A stretch of DNA of 64,000 nucleotides from Tautonia sociabilis (GTDB lineage: Bacteria; Planctomycetota; Planctomycetia; Isosphaerales; Isosphaeraceae), in contig NZ_RYZH01000022.1 in assembly GCF_003977685.1 (NCBI RefSeq), positions 1 to 64,000 of the forward strand. The letters are read 5' to 3'. The notes beneath the pieces are model-generated. The model had not been told where the DNA came from, did no database searches, and saw nothing but the letters and a program-made list of their open reading frames with translations. Each line of letters starts with the position of its first letter. Positions within the stretch are counted from its first letter, which is position 1. The translations under genes were made by a program, and so were the position numbers. This document shows, in pieces, positions 42,476 through 51,196 of this stretch.

Positions 42476-45400
42476 TCAGGGGGCCGATTCCCCCGCTCCG
42501 TCGGGCAGCGGGACCTGGCCGGGGGATTGCAAGTAGCGGATGAGGTCGGCGACCTCGTCGATTGAGAGTCTGTCGAGCATCCCCTCGGGCATCAGCGAGA
42601 CGTCGGATACGCGCTGGTCCTCGATCTCGTCCCGGGGAATGATCATCCGGTCGGATGGGGTCTGGATCGTCACCGTCCGATCCGTTTGCTCGACGGCCAG
42701 GCCGTTGACGATCCGGCCGTCGGCGAGGGCGAAGACGCGCATCCGATAGTCAGCCGCGAGCGTGGCATTCGGATCGACGAGGTTCTCCAGCAGGTAGCCC
42801 AGGTCTCCGCGCTGGGCCCCGGTCAGCTCGGGGCCGACCTTGCTCCCCTCGCCGAAGAGGACGTGGCACTGGGCACAGGTCTGGGAGAACAGGAGTCGGC
42901 CCCGGGTCGGGTCGGCCGAGCCGAGGCGATCGGGGGTCAATTCGGCGCGCAAGGCCGCGATCCGGGCGCTCGCCGACTCGGAGATCGGCCGGTACTCCGG
43001 CCAGATCGTCGCGACCCGCTGCTCGATCTCCTCGTCACCGAGCGTCCGGAGCTGGCGGACCAGGAACGCCGAGATCGTTGAACGATCAATCCTGCCAGCC
43101 TCCACGGCATCCAGCAACGCCCGGGCGGAGGTCGCCCGGGAGGCCAGGGCAACCAGCGCCTCTCGGTTCGCCTCGGCCGGGAGGCGGCCGAGAAGCTCGA
43201 GCAATAGGGCCGAGGTCGCCGGGTCGTCAACCGTCGCCAGCCCCCGGACCGCATCGCTGGCCAGGTCTCGCTCGGAAAGGAGGCCCGAGAGCAGCTCGGC
43301 CAGGCCGTCGGCCCGGCTGCGGACGAGGGTCGCGATCGCGTCTCGGCGGGCCGACAGGGTTTCCTCCGGATTGGTTGCGATCCGACGCAGCTCATCCAGG
43401 CCCCGGCCGTGGCCGAAGACGATGGAAAGCTCCCGGACGAGGCCTCGTATTTCCTCGTCGTCGATCGAGGAGAGGGAGTCCGTCACCTCGTCCCAGGCCG
43501 GAGGCGGGTCGGCCCGTCGCAGCCCTCGGAGGGCGTCGGCCATCCCGGAGAGCACGTCGCGCCGGAACGCCAGATCCTCGCGGCGGATGAGGAACCGGGA
43601 GAGGAGCCTCATCCCCGGATCGGAACCTTCCGCCGTGAGCCGACGGGCGATGAACCGAGGAAGTGCCCCGAATCGCCCTGAGGAGGCCAGTTCGGCGGCA
43701 CGATCGGGAGCCGTCGGAACGCTGTCCTTGATCCCGTACCAGAGCATGATCGGCAGGACCGGGTCATCGGCGAACTCCGAATGCGAGGCGATCGCCCTGG
43801 CGATCGGCCAGCGCCGATCGGTCGGCATCCGCTGCAAGGCCGAAGCGAGGAAGGTCAGGACGAGGCCGGATTGCTCCCGCTCGGCCAGTCGCCCGAAGGC
43901 CGAGATCGCCTTCTCGGACGGCTGGCCCCGGTCGACCAGTAGGCGGATGGCCCAGGTCCGGATCTGCTCGTCCGGATCGTCCAGCAGCGCGATCAGGCCG
44001 TCCTCGGTCGTCCCACCGATGCCATGGAGCGTCCACAAGGCTCGGAGCCTGAGCACCTCGTCGCCTTCCCCCGAACTCAGCTCGCGCAGGAGATCGAGGA
44101 TCGGAGAGAGGTCGGCCCCTGCCGAAGCCCGCTGCTGGAGCAGATGACGGGCCTGTCGGGCGTACCAGACGTTGGGATGGCGGAGCAGTGCAACCAGGGC
44201 AGCGTCGTCCAGCGAGGAGAGATCGGAGGCGGCGGGTTCGCTCGGATCGCCGTGCGTGATCTTGTAGATCCGCCCGGAGGAGCGGTGGACGCCATCGTTC
44301 TCGTGGCATTCGCCCACATCGGACCAGTCGGCCACGAAGACGCCGCCGTCGGGGCCGGACACCAGCTCGATGCCCCGGAACCAGGGGTCGGACCAGAGGA
44401 TCGGGTCCGGCAGGTGCCGGGCGGTGTAGGTCGCCCCGGCGCGTTCGGGCCGGTCTCGGTTGACCCGACGGCCGTGGAAGTTCAGGGCGAAGATGTCGCC
44501 GCGATACTCCTCGGGCCAGTCGTCTCCCTGGTAGATCAGCAATCCAGAGTGGGCGTGGCCGCCGCCGGCGCGGTCAGTGCCGTCGGAGACGCCGGATCGG
44601 CTGGCGGCGGTCCAGGACTCCCGAGTGTCCCAGTGGACGTGGTCAGCGGTCTGGCCCAGCAGGACGTAGAGGTGAGGGTCGAAGTGCTCGCCGTACATCC
44701 GCTCGAACGAGGCGCCGGGGATCACGTGCCAGAGGTGGGGGATGACCGTGTTGATCAGGAAGAGCTGGCCATGCTCGTCCCAGTCCATGCCCCAGGGATT
44801 GGTGGTCCCCCGGGCCACGACCTCGAAGGTCTTCCGGGTCGGGTGATACCGCCAGACGCCGCAGTTCAGGAGGACCCGGTCCTCGTCAGGGGTGCCGGGG
44901 GCTCCCACACGGGAGTTCGCCTGAATGCCGTGTCGGCCGTAGAGCCAGCCGTCGGGTCCCCAGCGGAGGCCGTTGACGAGGTTGTGCCGAATCGAATCCG
45001 CGTTCCAGCCGTCGAGCAGGACAACGGGAGGGCCGTCGGGCCGGTCGTCGCCGTCCCGGTCGGGGATGAACAGCAAGTAGGGAGCGCACAGGGCCCAGAC
45101 GCCCCCGAACCCAACCTCGACACTGGTCAGGCGGATCCCCTCGTCCCAGAAGACCGTGCGGCGATCAAACCGGCCGTCGCCATCCTCATCGTCGAGGATG
45201 AGGATCCGGTCTCGCAGGTCCGTGTCGAAATTGACGGCCTGCTCGGCATAGGTGTAGTTCTCGGCGACCCAGAGTCTTCCCCTTGGGTCGGTCGCCAGGG
45301 CGATCGGCTGGCGGACGTCAGGCTCCGAGGCGAACAGGGTGGCCCGGAAGCCGTCGGGGAGCTGGAGCCCGTCGATCGCCTCCGAGGTTGGTGTCAGGCC

Positions 45401-45508
45401 GTTGCCCGGATCCTGCGAATCGTATGGCTCGGGGAAGCGCTGTGCGCTCGCGATCGATCCCAGGGGAAGCAGCGAAAGGGCGAGCAGGATCCGAGCGGGT
45501 CGGGACAT
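42476..45508 (-). CDS. PVC-type exported dehydrogenase-like protein with CxxCH heme domain
   Basis: This 1010-residue protein has a signal peptide (ILLALSLLPLGSIASAQ), a beta-propeller-like N-terminal domain typical of the planctomycete/verrucomicrobial membrane-bound dehydrogenase family (LPDGFRATLFASEPDVRQPI, RLWVAENYTY, VWRYHPTRKTFEVVARGTTN), a HEAT-like helical middle (about 430-850), and a C-terminal cytochrome domain with CAQCH in LLFSQTCAQCHVLFGEGSK. The heme domain ends with MIIPRDEIEDQRVSDVSLMP, a strong family signature. It is thought to act outside the cytoplasm, probably oxidising sugars, but the substrate is unknown. A 67-residue protein lies just upstream on the same strand. Confidence 0.9.
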   Translation of the reverse strand: MSRPARILLALSLLPLGSIASAQRFPEPYDSQDPGNGLTPTSEAIDGLQLPDGFRATLFASEPDVRQPIALATDPRGRLWVAENYTYAEQAVNFDTDLRDRILILDDEDGDGRFDRRTVFWDEGIRLTSVEVGFGGVWALCAPYLLFIPDRDGDDRPDGPPVVLLDGWNADSIRHNLVNGLRWGPDGWLYGRHGIQANSRVGAPGTPDEDRVLLNCGVWRYHPTRKTFEVVARGTTNPWGMDWDEHGQLFLINTVIPHLWHVIPGASFERMYGEHFDPHLYVLLGQTADHVHWDTRESWTAASRSGVSDGTDRAGGGHAHSGLLIYQGDDWPEEYRGDIFALNFHGRRVNRDRPERAGATYTARHLPDPILWSDPWFRGIELVSGPDGGVFVADWSDVGECHENDGVHRSSGRIYKITHGDPSEPAASDLSSLDDAALVALLRHPNVWYARQARHLLQQRASAGADLSPILDLLRELSSGEGDEVLRLRALWTLHGIGGTTEDGLIALLDDPDEQIRTWAIRLLVDRGQPSEKAISAFGRLAEREQSGLVLTFLASALQRMPTDRRWPIARAIASHSEFADDPVLPIMLWYGIKDSVPTAPDRAAELASSGRFGALPRFIARRLTAEGSDPGMRLLSRFLIRREDLAFRRDVLSGMADALRGLRRADPPPAWDEVTDSLSSIDDEEIRGLVRELSIVFGHGRGLDELRRIATNPEETLSARRDAIATLVRSRADGLAELLSGLLSERDLASDAVRGLATVDDPATSALLLELLGRLPAEANREALVALASRATSARALLDAVEAGRIDRSTISAFLVRQLRTLGDEEIEQRVATIWPEYRPISESASARIAALRAELTPDRLGSADPTRGRLLFSQTCAQCHVLFGEGSKVGPELTGAQRGDLGYLLENLVDPNATLAADYRMRVFALADGRIVNGLAVEQTDRTVTIQTPSDRMIIPRDEIEDQRVSDVSLMPEGMLDRLSIDEVADLIRYLQSPGQVPLPDGAGESAP

Positions 45509-45700
45509 GACAAACCATGCCTCCTCGCCGGGGTGGAGGCGTGGAGCGATCGCCCGACGATCGAGCCGGGTCGGGATCGCGGGCCTCGCACGATCGGCCG
45601 GGGACGTTGGGACCCCGCGGCGAGTCGCGGGACCGTTCCGGTGTACCCGAACCGGAACGGCCTCATCAACCCCCGGCCGGGGGGCGGCAGGCCACGACGG

Positions 45701-45904
45701 CTACTCCAGGCGGGAGGCAACCTCTCCAGAATCGGCGAGCCGCCCCGGAACGGCGTCCTGGATCCGAGGATTCAGCAGATCGGTCAGGTGGGGCCGCAGG
45801 GCCTTGGCCTCGGCGAGAGTCAGGTCCGGGGCGCTGAGGCGCTCCAGGAGGGCCCGAAGTGCCTCAATCCGATCAAACGTCTCACCAGGGCTGCCCATCG
45901 CCAT
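45701..45904 (-). CDS. Small hypothetical protein (67 residues)
   Basis: The protein starts MAMGSPGETFDRIEALRALL and continues SAPDLTLAEAKALRPHLTDL, giving two regular amphipathic helices with an ordinary residue mix. It has no signal or membrane segment. No family was recognised. It lies 192 bases upstream of the CxxCH protein gene on the same strand and could be co-transcribed with it. It is kept because composition and codon use look like a real gene. Confidence 0.5.
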   Translation of the reverse strand: MAMGSPGETFDRIEALRALLERLSAPDLTLAEAKALRPHLTDLLNPRIQDAVPGRLADSGEVASRLE

Positions 45905-46239
45905 GCGACCTTACGATCGTCCTCACGATTTCCAAGTCCGCGCGGTTGTCTTGATCGCGACCCTCGCGATCACTCGACGACGTCTCCTAACCAGTCGAAA
46001 ACCCGATGCCAAATCTGCTCGCCGGGTTCGCCTTTTCCCGCAATTCCCCGCCCTAACGCCCGTTCTCTTGATCAGAGTTTAGGTTATGGCGGAGAACTTT
46101 TTCCGGTTCATTCGGAGGAGATTTCAAGAATCTCCCTCGACTCGTTCCCCCGGGCGTGCCACGGAGTGCCAATGCCTACAATTGTGGCAAGGAGGTGACG
46201 AACCGAAAGGCATCCGTCTCGTCCGTGGGTGGCTGGCCC
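45905..46239. other. Intergenic region with AT-rich patch
   Basis: These 335 bases lie upstream of the 67-residue gene and downstream of a membrane protein gene, all minus-strand. The patch 46071-46131 is relatively AT-rich and may contain a promoter. No gene or RNA was recognised. A GGAGGTGA at about 46193 resembles a ribosome-binding site but no plausible frame follows it. Confidence 0.4.
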
Positions 46240-46722
46240 TCAGGACCAGTCGTCCCACCCTCTGGTCTTCGACGCAATCGGCGTCCCTCCCAGGAAGTAC
46301 GCCTTGACATCCTCCCGGTTCATCACCAGGATGACGACCCCCGCATAGATCAAACGAACCCAGGCTCCCCCGTCGATGCCCGCGGTGAAGGCAAGGTCGA
46401 GCAGGTCGATCACCACGGTGATCCACGCCCAGGCCAGGTGCAGGGATCGGCCCCGGGGATCGCCGCTCCAGGTGATCCACCCGGCCATGAAAAGCAGGAT
46501 ACCCATGGCCGATTGGATGAGCAAGACCAAGATCACCAGCACCGCCGCAATCGAGCCGACCGCTCCCGCCACCGGGCCCAGCAGCCAGCCGGCGACCCCC
46601 GCCACCGTGGCGATCGCACCGATGACGACGACCCAGACCACATTGAGGAGCGACAGGATCAGGCTGAAGAACGTGATCGCGTTGAGGATCCCCGGACGCC
46701 TGACGTAATGCCGGTTTGACAT
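46240..46722 (-). CDS. Hypothetical integral membrane protein
   Basis: This 160-residue protein has four probable membrane helices: about 14-36 (NAITFFSLILSLLNVVWVVV), 40-58, 60-82 (IAAVLVILVLLIQSAMGILL), and 97-118 with a possible fifth near 125-138 (WVRLIYAGVVILVMNRED). The short C-terminal tail is soluble. No family was recognised. It follows the SDR gene by 33 bases and is last in the ruvX-SDR run, so it may be expressed with them. Confidence 0.7.
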   Translation of the reverse strand: MSNRHYVRRPGILNAITFFSLILSLLNVVWVVVIGAIATVAGVAGWLLGPVAGAVGSIAAVLVILVLLIQSAMGILLFMAGWITWSGDPRGRSLHLAWAWITVVIDLLDLAFTAGIDGGAWVRLIYAGVVILVMNREDVKAYFLGGTPIASKTRGWDDWS

Positions 46723-46755
46723 GATCGGTCCTCCGACTCCTTCCGACGGCGAAGC

Positions 46756-47640
46756 TCAGGAACCCTCCTGGGTGTCCCCTCGTTCGGCCGCCAGCGCAGC
46801 GGGTATGCCCGTCGAGACGTCGGGGAAGGCGAGCGAGAGTCCGAGTTCCCGCTTCGCCTTCCGGTTCGAGACGCGCTTGCTCGCCCTTCCCCGGACCGGC
46901 CCAGTGTCGGTCGGCTCGGTGAACGTGGGGGCCGGGGCGCCAAGGGCCTCGGCAAGCCGGGCATAGAACTCTCCCCGGGTCACCGGCCGATCGTCGCTGA
47001 CGAGGTAAAGCGGTCCCGGTTTCTGGGCCCGAAGCGCCAGCAAGGCGGCCGAGGCGGCGTCGTCGATGTGAATCACGTTGAGGTACGAGCCGGGGTCGGC
47101 AGGGATCGGCTCGCCGGCCGAGATCGCGTCGCGACGCATCAGACGGCCAGGGCCGTAGAGGCCCGAGTAGCGGAGGATGGTGACCGGGAAGGCGTACTCC
47201 CTGGAGAACTCCCGGATCGCTTCCTCCGCCGCGAGGCTGGCGAGGCCCGACTCGGTCTCGGGAGAGGCCGGCGTCTCCTCGTCGATCCAATCCCCGCCTT
47301 GGTTTCCGTAAACGCCGATCGAACCCGAGTAGACCAGCCGACGGGCCCGGGTCGCCAGTTTCCCCAGCGCGTGCCGCAGTCCGTCGACCGCGACAATCCC
47401 CATCGGCACCCCGGCCTTGCGGTCGAAGCCAACGCAGTACAAGGCCCGGTCGACCGAAGGCAGGGCCGAGAGCGATTCCCGGTCGAGCACGTCGGCGATG
47501 ATCGGCTCGATCCCCTCGGCGGCCAGGGCCTCGGCCCGTTGCCGGGATCGAGTGGTGGCGAAGACCCGCTGCCCTTCGGCGCGCAAGAGACGGGCGACCC
47601 GGATGCCGAGGTACCCGCACCCGACGATCAGCGTGCTCAC
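46756..47640 (-). CDS. NAD(P)-binding SDR-type epimerase/dehydratase-like protein
   Basis: This 294-residue extended-SDR-like protein has the nucleotide-binding motif IVGCGYLGIRVARLL at the N-terminus. Segments LVYSGSIGVYG and ILRYSGLYGPGR are present, but the catalytic YxxxK of typical SDRs is not obvious after the strand-5 Ser (SLAAEEAIREF follows), so it may be a reductase-like YeeZ-type protein rather than a true epimerase. The start is GTG at 47640 because its GTGA overlaps the ruvX stop, showing translational coupling. The substrate is unknown. Confidence 0.75.
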   Translation of the reverse strand: MSTLIVGCGYLGIRVARLLRAEGQRVFATTRSRQRAEALAAEGIEPIIADVLDRESLSALPSVDRALYCVGFDRKAGVPMGIVAVDGLRHALGKLATRARRLVYSGSIGVYGNQGGDWIDEETPASPETESGLASLAAEEAIREFSREYAFPVTILRYSGLYGPGRLMRRDAISAGEPIPADPGSYLNVIHIDDAASAALLALRAQKPGPLYLVSDDRPVTRGEFYARLAEALGAPAPTFTEPTDTGPVRGRASKRVSNRKAKRELGLSLAFPDVSTGIPAALAAERGDTQEGS

Positions 47641-48119
47641 GGCTCCTCCTCGTCCTCGAAGGACGGGCTTGGGTCGTCGAGCGGCATCGGGGGGGCCTCC
47701 TCGTCGGGACACCCGGCGTCCAGATACGCCTGGAGCAAGATTCGCGCCGCGATCATGTCCCGGATCGCCTTGCGGCGGCTGGCCTTCAGCCCGCCCTCCC
47801 GGAGCAGCTCCTCGGCCTCGACGGTGGAGTAGCGTTCGTCAACGAAGCGGACGGGCATGCCGAGTTGATCGGAGAGCCAGCGCCCCCACGTCCTCGCCGA
47901 CTCGGCCGACCTCCCCTCGGCGCCGTGGCCGAGCAGCGGTAAGCCGATGACGATGAGATCGACCCGGTATTCCTCGACCAGCGATCGGAAGTACGCGGCG
48001 TCGAGCCGATCGGATCGCCGTTCGTAGACCTCCACCGGCGAGGCGAGCCGCCGATCCGGGTCGCTCACCGCGACGCCGACGCGACGAATCCCGAAATCGA
48101 GGCCGAGGATGCGCTTCAT
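47637..48119 (-). CDS. ruvX: RuvX/YqgF Holliday-junction resolvase-like nuclease
   Basis: This 160-residue protein has the RNase H-like YqgF fold with the first catalytic Asp in ILGLDFGIRRVGVAVSD, then VIGLPLLGHG, FVDERYSTVEAEELL, and RDMIAARILLQAYLD. The family acts on 16S rRNA 5'-end maturation or Holliday junctions. The C-terminus has an extra acidic tail (DPSPSFEDEEEP). Its stop overlaps the SDR start. The AT-rich TTTTAAA just before the ATG (48126-48133) could be the -10 region, which would give a very short leader. Confidence 0.88.
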   Translation of the reverse strand: MKRILGLDFGIRRVGVAVSDPDRRLASPVEVYERRSDRLDAAYFRSLVEEYRVDLIVIGLPLLGHGAEGRSAESARTWGRWLSDQLGMPVRFVDERYSTVEAEELLREGGLKASRRKAIRDMIAARILLQAYLDAGCPDEEAPPMPLDDPSPSFEDEEEP

Positions 48120-48245
48120 CCCTCGATTTTAAAGCGGGGGGAGACTCCCGGGAACCGCTCACCCTGCGCGGGGAAGGGGCGGATCTCGTACAATGGAACC
48201 CGATGCAAGTCGACCGGCAAGGCGGCCAGTTCGAGGGGAAAGACG

Positions 48246-50240
48246 ATGTTCGAGCTCGGTTCGGACGACGAGGGCCAGCCCGGAGCAGACGAAACCTCGG
48301 CGACGCGATCGGTCCTGGTCTGGGACGAATCGGTCGGTCCCCAGCCCCTGGGATTCGGACCCGATGCCGAGCCGATCGTGCTCGACTGGTCCGGCCGGGG
48401 GGAGCCCGAGTTGCTCGTCACCACTCGAGTCGGCCGAGCCGGGCGGAGGTCCCGGCTCTATCGACCGAGGTCCTCCCCGGGAGTCTGGCCGGCGGTCTTC
48501 GACCCGGGCATCGACCTGCCGGCGCTCGATGGACTCCGGCTGCCTTGCCCGCTCCCCAACGGCCGTCCCAGCCGCTTCGACCTGATCTCCCTGGCGACTT
48601 CCGGCCTGGTGTTCCTGTCCAATCTCGGGGGAGCGCACGACCCGAGCTTCGGCCCTCGCGTCTCGCTCGATCTCCCTGCCGATCTCGGCCTCGGGCCCAT
48701 CCGGATTGCCCAGATGCTTCCCATCGACTGGGACGGCGACGGCCGGGTCGACCTGGTGATCGGCCTCGACGACCTGGAAGGCTACTGGCCGGATCCCAAG
48801 GTGCCGCCGGCACAGCAGGTCGGCTGGGACGTGGACGGTGGCCACCCCAGTCTCGACCGCCGAGGCCGCTGGCGAGGGCGAGAGCCGATCGGCCGGCTCT
48901 TCTGGCTCCGAAACGTCGGCGAGCCCGGCTCCCCGCGGTTTGAGGGGCCCGAGCCCATCGACTCCGATGGTTCGCTCGCCTTCGCCGCGCGACCGGCCGT
49001 TGTGCGTCTCCCCTGGGGATCCTCTCGGGCGCCCGAGGTGGTCGCGAGCGATGCGACCGGGGCCGTGCGGTTCTACCGCAACTTCGGCGGCCAGCTTCCC
49101 CCCGTCCTCATGGAACCCAGGCCGCTCCGCGATCTGGGAGACGGCCGGCCGATCGTCCTGCCGGAGGACCGCACCATCGTCTCGGCGGCCGACATCGACC
49201 GAGACCACCGCGACGAGCTGATCTTCGGCACGTCCGACGGCAGGGTCTTCGCGGTCGTTGCCGGCAAGGGGAAGGATACAGGGCGGGTCGTCGGCCCGGT
49301 GCTCCAGGAAGGGACGATGCTCCGGCTGGGAGGCGGGGCGGTGGTGACGGCCGGCGACCTGGACGGTGACGGCGGCCTCGATCTCGTCGTCGGCGACCTC
49401 TCAGGGCGCCTCCACTGGCTGTTCGACCTGGGGGGTCCCGGGGACCATCGCTACGGCCCCCCGGAGGCGATCGAATCCGGGGGCGATCCCTTCCGGATCG
49501 GGCCGAGGGCTGACGGCCTCTGGCTCGGTCCGGTCGAGCCGCCGCTCAGTGTCGCCGCTCCCTTGCTCGTCGACTGGAAAAACAACGGAAGGCCGGATCT
49601 GATCGTCACCGGGAACGGCGGAGCGACCCTGTTCCTGCGCAACAACGGCCATGCGACCCAGCCCCGCTTCGACTTCGCCGAGCCTCTGCGGTGCGAGCGG
49701 AAGCCGGTGCACCTGCCTCCCCGCGTCCGGCCGGCGGCAGCCGACTGGGAAGGCTCGGGGGCGATCGACCTCATCGCCCCGGATTCCTTCGGGATTCTCT
49801 GCCTTTGGAGGAGGGTCGACACGCTCGAGGTCGCCCCTCCCGAGCCGCTGATCGACCGCCTCGGCCGGCCGATCCGGGTCGATGGCCCCTTCGGGCTTGT
49901 GGGGAATTGCTGCCTCTGGGCGGGCCCCTGGACCGGCTCGGGGAGGCCCGATCTGCTGCTCGGGCTACCGATCACTTCCCGATTCGTCGTGCCGGCGATG
50001 ACGGGGGAGCCGCTTGTCGACCTGGACGACGTCCCCAACGTGATCTTGCTGGAGAACCAGGGGGAGAACGTCGTCATCCCCCGCCCGATCCGACTCGCCG
50101 ACGGCGGGCCGCTGATCGTGAGAGACGACTCGGTCAGTCCTTCGGGCGTCGACTGGACCGGCCGAGGTTCGCTCGATCTGCTGATCGGCTCCGGCTCGGG
50201 CATGGTCGAACTGTTCCCGAGGTCGTCCCTCCTCTGGTAA
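48246..50240 (+). CDS. FG-GAP/VCBS-repeat-like beta-propeller protein
   Basis: This 664-residue protein contains repeated Asp-rich calcium-binding-like motifs of the FG-GAP/VCBS type: LPIDWDGDGRVDLVIGLDDL, SAADIDRDHRDELIFG, TAGDLDGDGGLDLVVGDLSG, LVDWKNNGRPDLIVTG, DWTGRGSLDLLIGSG. They are spaced so as to form a propeller. Unusually for the family there is no signal peptide: it opens with an acidic, soluble N-terminus (MFELGSDDEGQPGADET), so it may be cytoplasmic or exported by another route. GAGGGG lies eight bases before the ATG, supporting this start. The function is unknown. Confidence 0.75.
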   Translation: MFELGSDDEGQPGADETSATRSVLVWDESVGPQPLGFGPDAEPIVLDWSGRGEPELLVTTRVGRAGRRSRLYRPRSSPGVWPAVFDPGIDLPALDGLRLPCPLPNGRPSRFDLISLATSGLVFLSNLGGAHDPSFGPRVSLDLPADLGLGPIRIAQMLPIDWDGDGRVDLVIGLDDLEGYWPDPKVPPAQQVGWDVDGGHPSLDRRGRWRGREPIGRLFWLRNVGEPGSPRFEGPEPIDSDGSLAFAARPAVVRLPWGSSRAPEVVASDATGAVRFYRNFGGQLPPVLMEPRPLRDLGDGRPIVLPEDRTIVSAADIDRDHRDELIFGTSDGRVFAVVAGKGKDTGRVVGPVLQEGTMLRLGGGAVVTAGDLDGDGGLDLVVGDLSGRLHWLFDLGGPGDHRYGPPEAIESGGDPFRIGPRADGLWLGPVEPPLSVAAPLLVDWKNNGRPDLIVTGNGGATLFLRNNGHATQPRFDFAEPLRCERKPVHLPPRVRPAAADWEGSGAIDLIAPDSFGILCLWRRVDTLEVAPPEPLIDRLGRPIRVDGPFGLVGNCCLWAGPWTGSGRPDLLLGLPITSRFVVPAMTGEPLVDLDDVPNVILLENQGENVVIPRPIRLADGGPLIVRDDSVSPSGVDWTGRGSLDLLIGSGSGMVELFPRSSLLW

Positions 50241-50297
50241 TCCAAGGCCCGCTCGCCACTCCCATCGGGACCGATCGACACGGAGGTTCCGCCCCTC

Positions 50298-51173
50298 ATG
50301 CCCCTCCCACCCGACGACGATCGCGAGATCGCCGATGCGTCGTTCCTGTTCGATGACGAGAACGTTCCAGCGAAGCCTGACCGCTCCAGGCCACCCGGTC
50401 GATCGGCCTCGAAGCCGTCCGACTCGGGGGAACCCGAGGGCGGCTACGAGCTCGCCGACTCCGAATCCGGGAGCGAGCCGATCGCCGTCCCCTCCCGGCC
50501 GGTCCCCCCCCTGCCCTCCTCGATCGAGAGGCCGGAATCCAGGCCGGCCGAGCGCCGGTCGATCGCGCCGAGCCCCGTGGATCAGCCCTGGAACCGCCTC
50601 TCGGAATGGGGCCCGACGCTCTCCCGGATCGGCATGGTCTTGCTCACGACGGCGGCGTTGCTGTACCTCGGGCTTGCCCCCGGAGGCGGGATGGGGGCGG
50701 TCGCGGTCTCGGCGATCGGCCTGGCGATCGCGGTTATCCTCAGCTACCCGATCGCGATCACACTGGAGCGTCCGGTGCGCATGACCCCGGAGCATGCCCT
50801 GCGAGACTACTTCGGGGCGCTCGCCCACCATCTCCCGCATCACCGGAGGATGTGGCTCCTGCTCAGCTCCTCGGGGAAGGTGTCTCGGGACTTCCAGTCC
50901 TATGGCGAGTTCCGCTCCTACTGGACGCGCACCCTCTCCCGGCTCAAGCGGGAGAAGGCGGGAAGGGCGACGCCCGTGAGCGTCCGCATCGAGGTCGTCA
51001 AATCGGAGAAAAGCGCCGGCCTGGAGGCGATCGAGGTGTCGTACCGGCTGCTCATCTTCCTGAGGGGTCGGGAGTCCGACGGCCCGATCTACTCGAGCCA
51101 GACCGAGACCACACTCTCCCGGGGCCCCGATCGGATGTGGTACCTCGACGACGGCCGCCTTCCTCCTCCCTGA
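50298..51173 (+). CDS. Hypothetical membrane protein with disordered N-terminus
   Basis: This 291-residue protein has a Pro/Ser/Asp-rich disordered region (about 1-95), then two membrane helices (about 108-127, RIGMVLLTTAALLYLGLA; 131-152, MGAVAVSAIGLAIAVILSY), and a soluble domain (about 160-285) with ALRDYFGALAHHLPHHRRMW and WTRTLSRLKREKAGRATP. GGAGG lies 11 bases before the ATG. No family was recognised. It follows the VCBS-like gene by 57 bases and may be co-transcribed; it then converges on the permease gene. Confidence 0.65.
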   Translation: MPLPPDDDREIADASFLFDDENVPAKPDRSRPPGRSASKPSDSGEPEGGYELADSESGSEPIAVPSRPVPPLPSSIERPESRPAERRSIAPSPVDQPWNRLSEWGPTLSRIGMVLLTTAALLYLGLAPGGGMGAVAVSAIGLAIAVILSYPIAITLERPVRMTPEHALRDYFGALAHHLPHHRRMWLLLSSSGKVSRDFQSYGEFRSYWTRTLSRLKREKAGRATPVSVRIEVVKSEKSAGLEAIEVSYRLLIFLRGRESDGPIYSSQTETTLSRGPDRMWYLDDGRLPPP

Positions 51174-51196
51174 GCGGGGGACCGGCTCCTTCCCCG

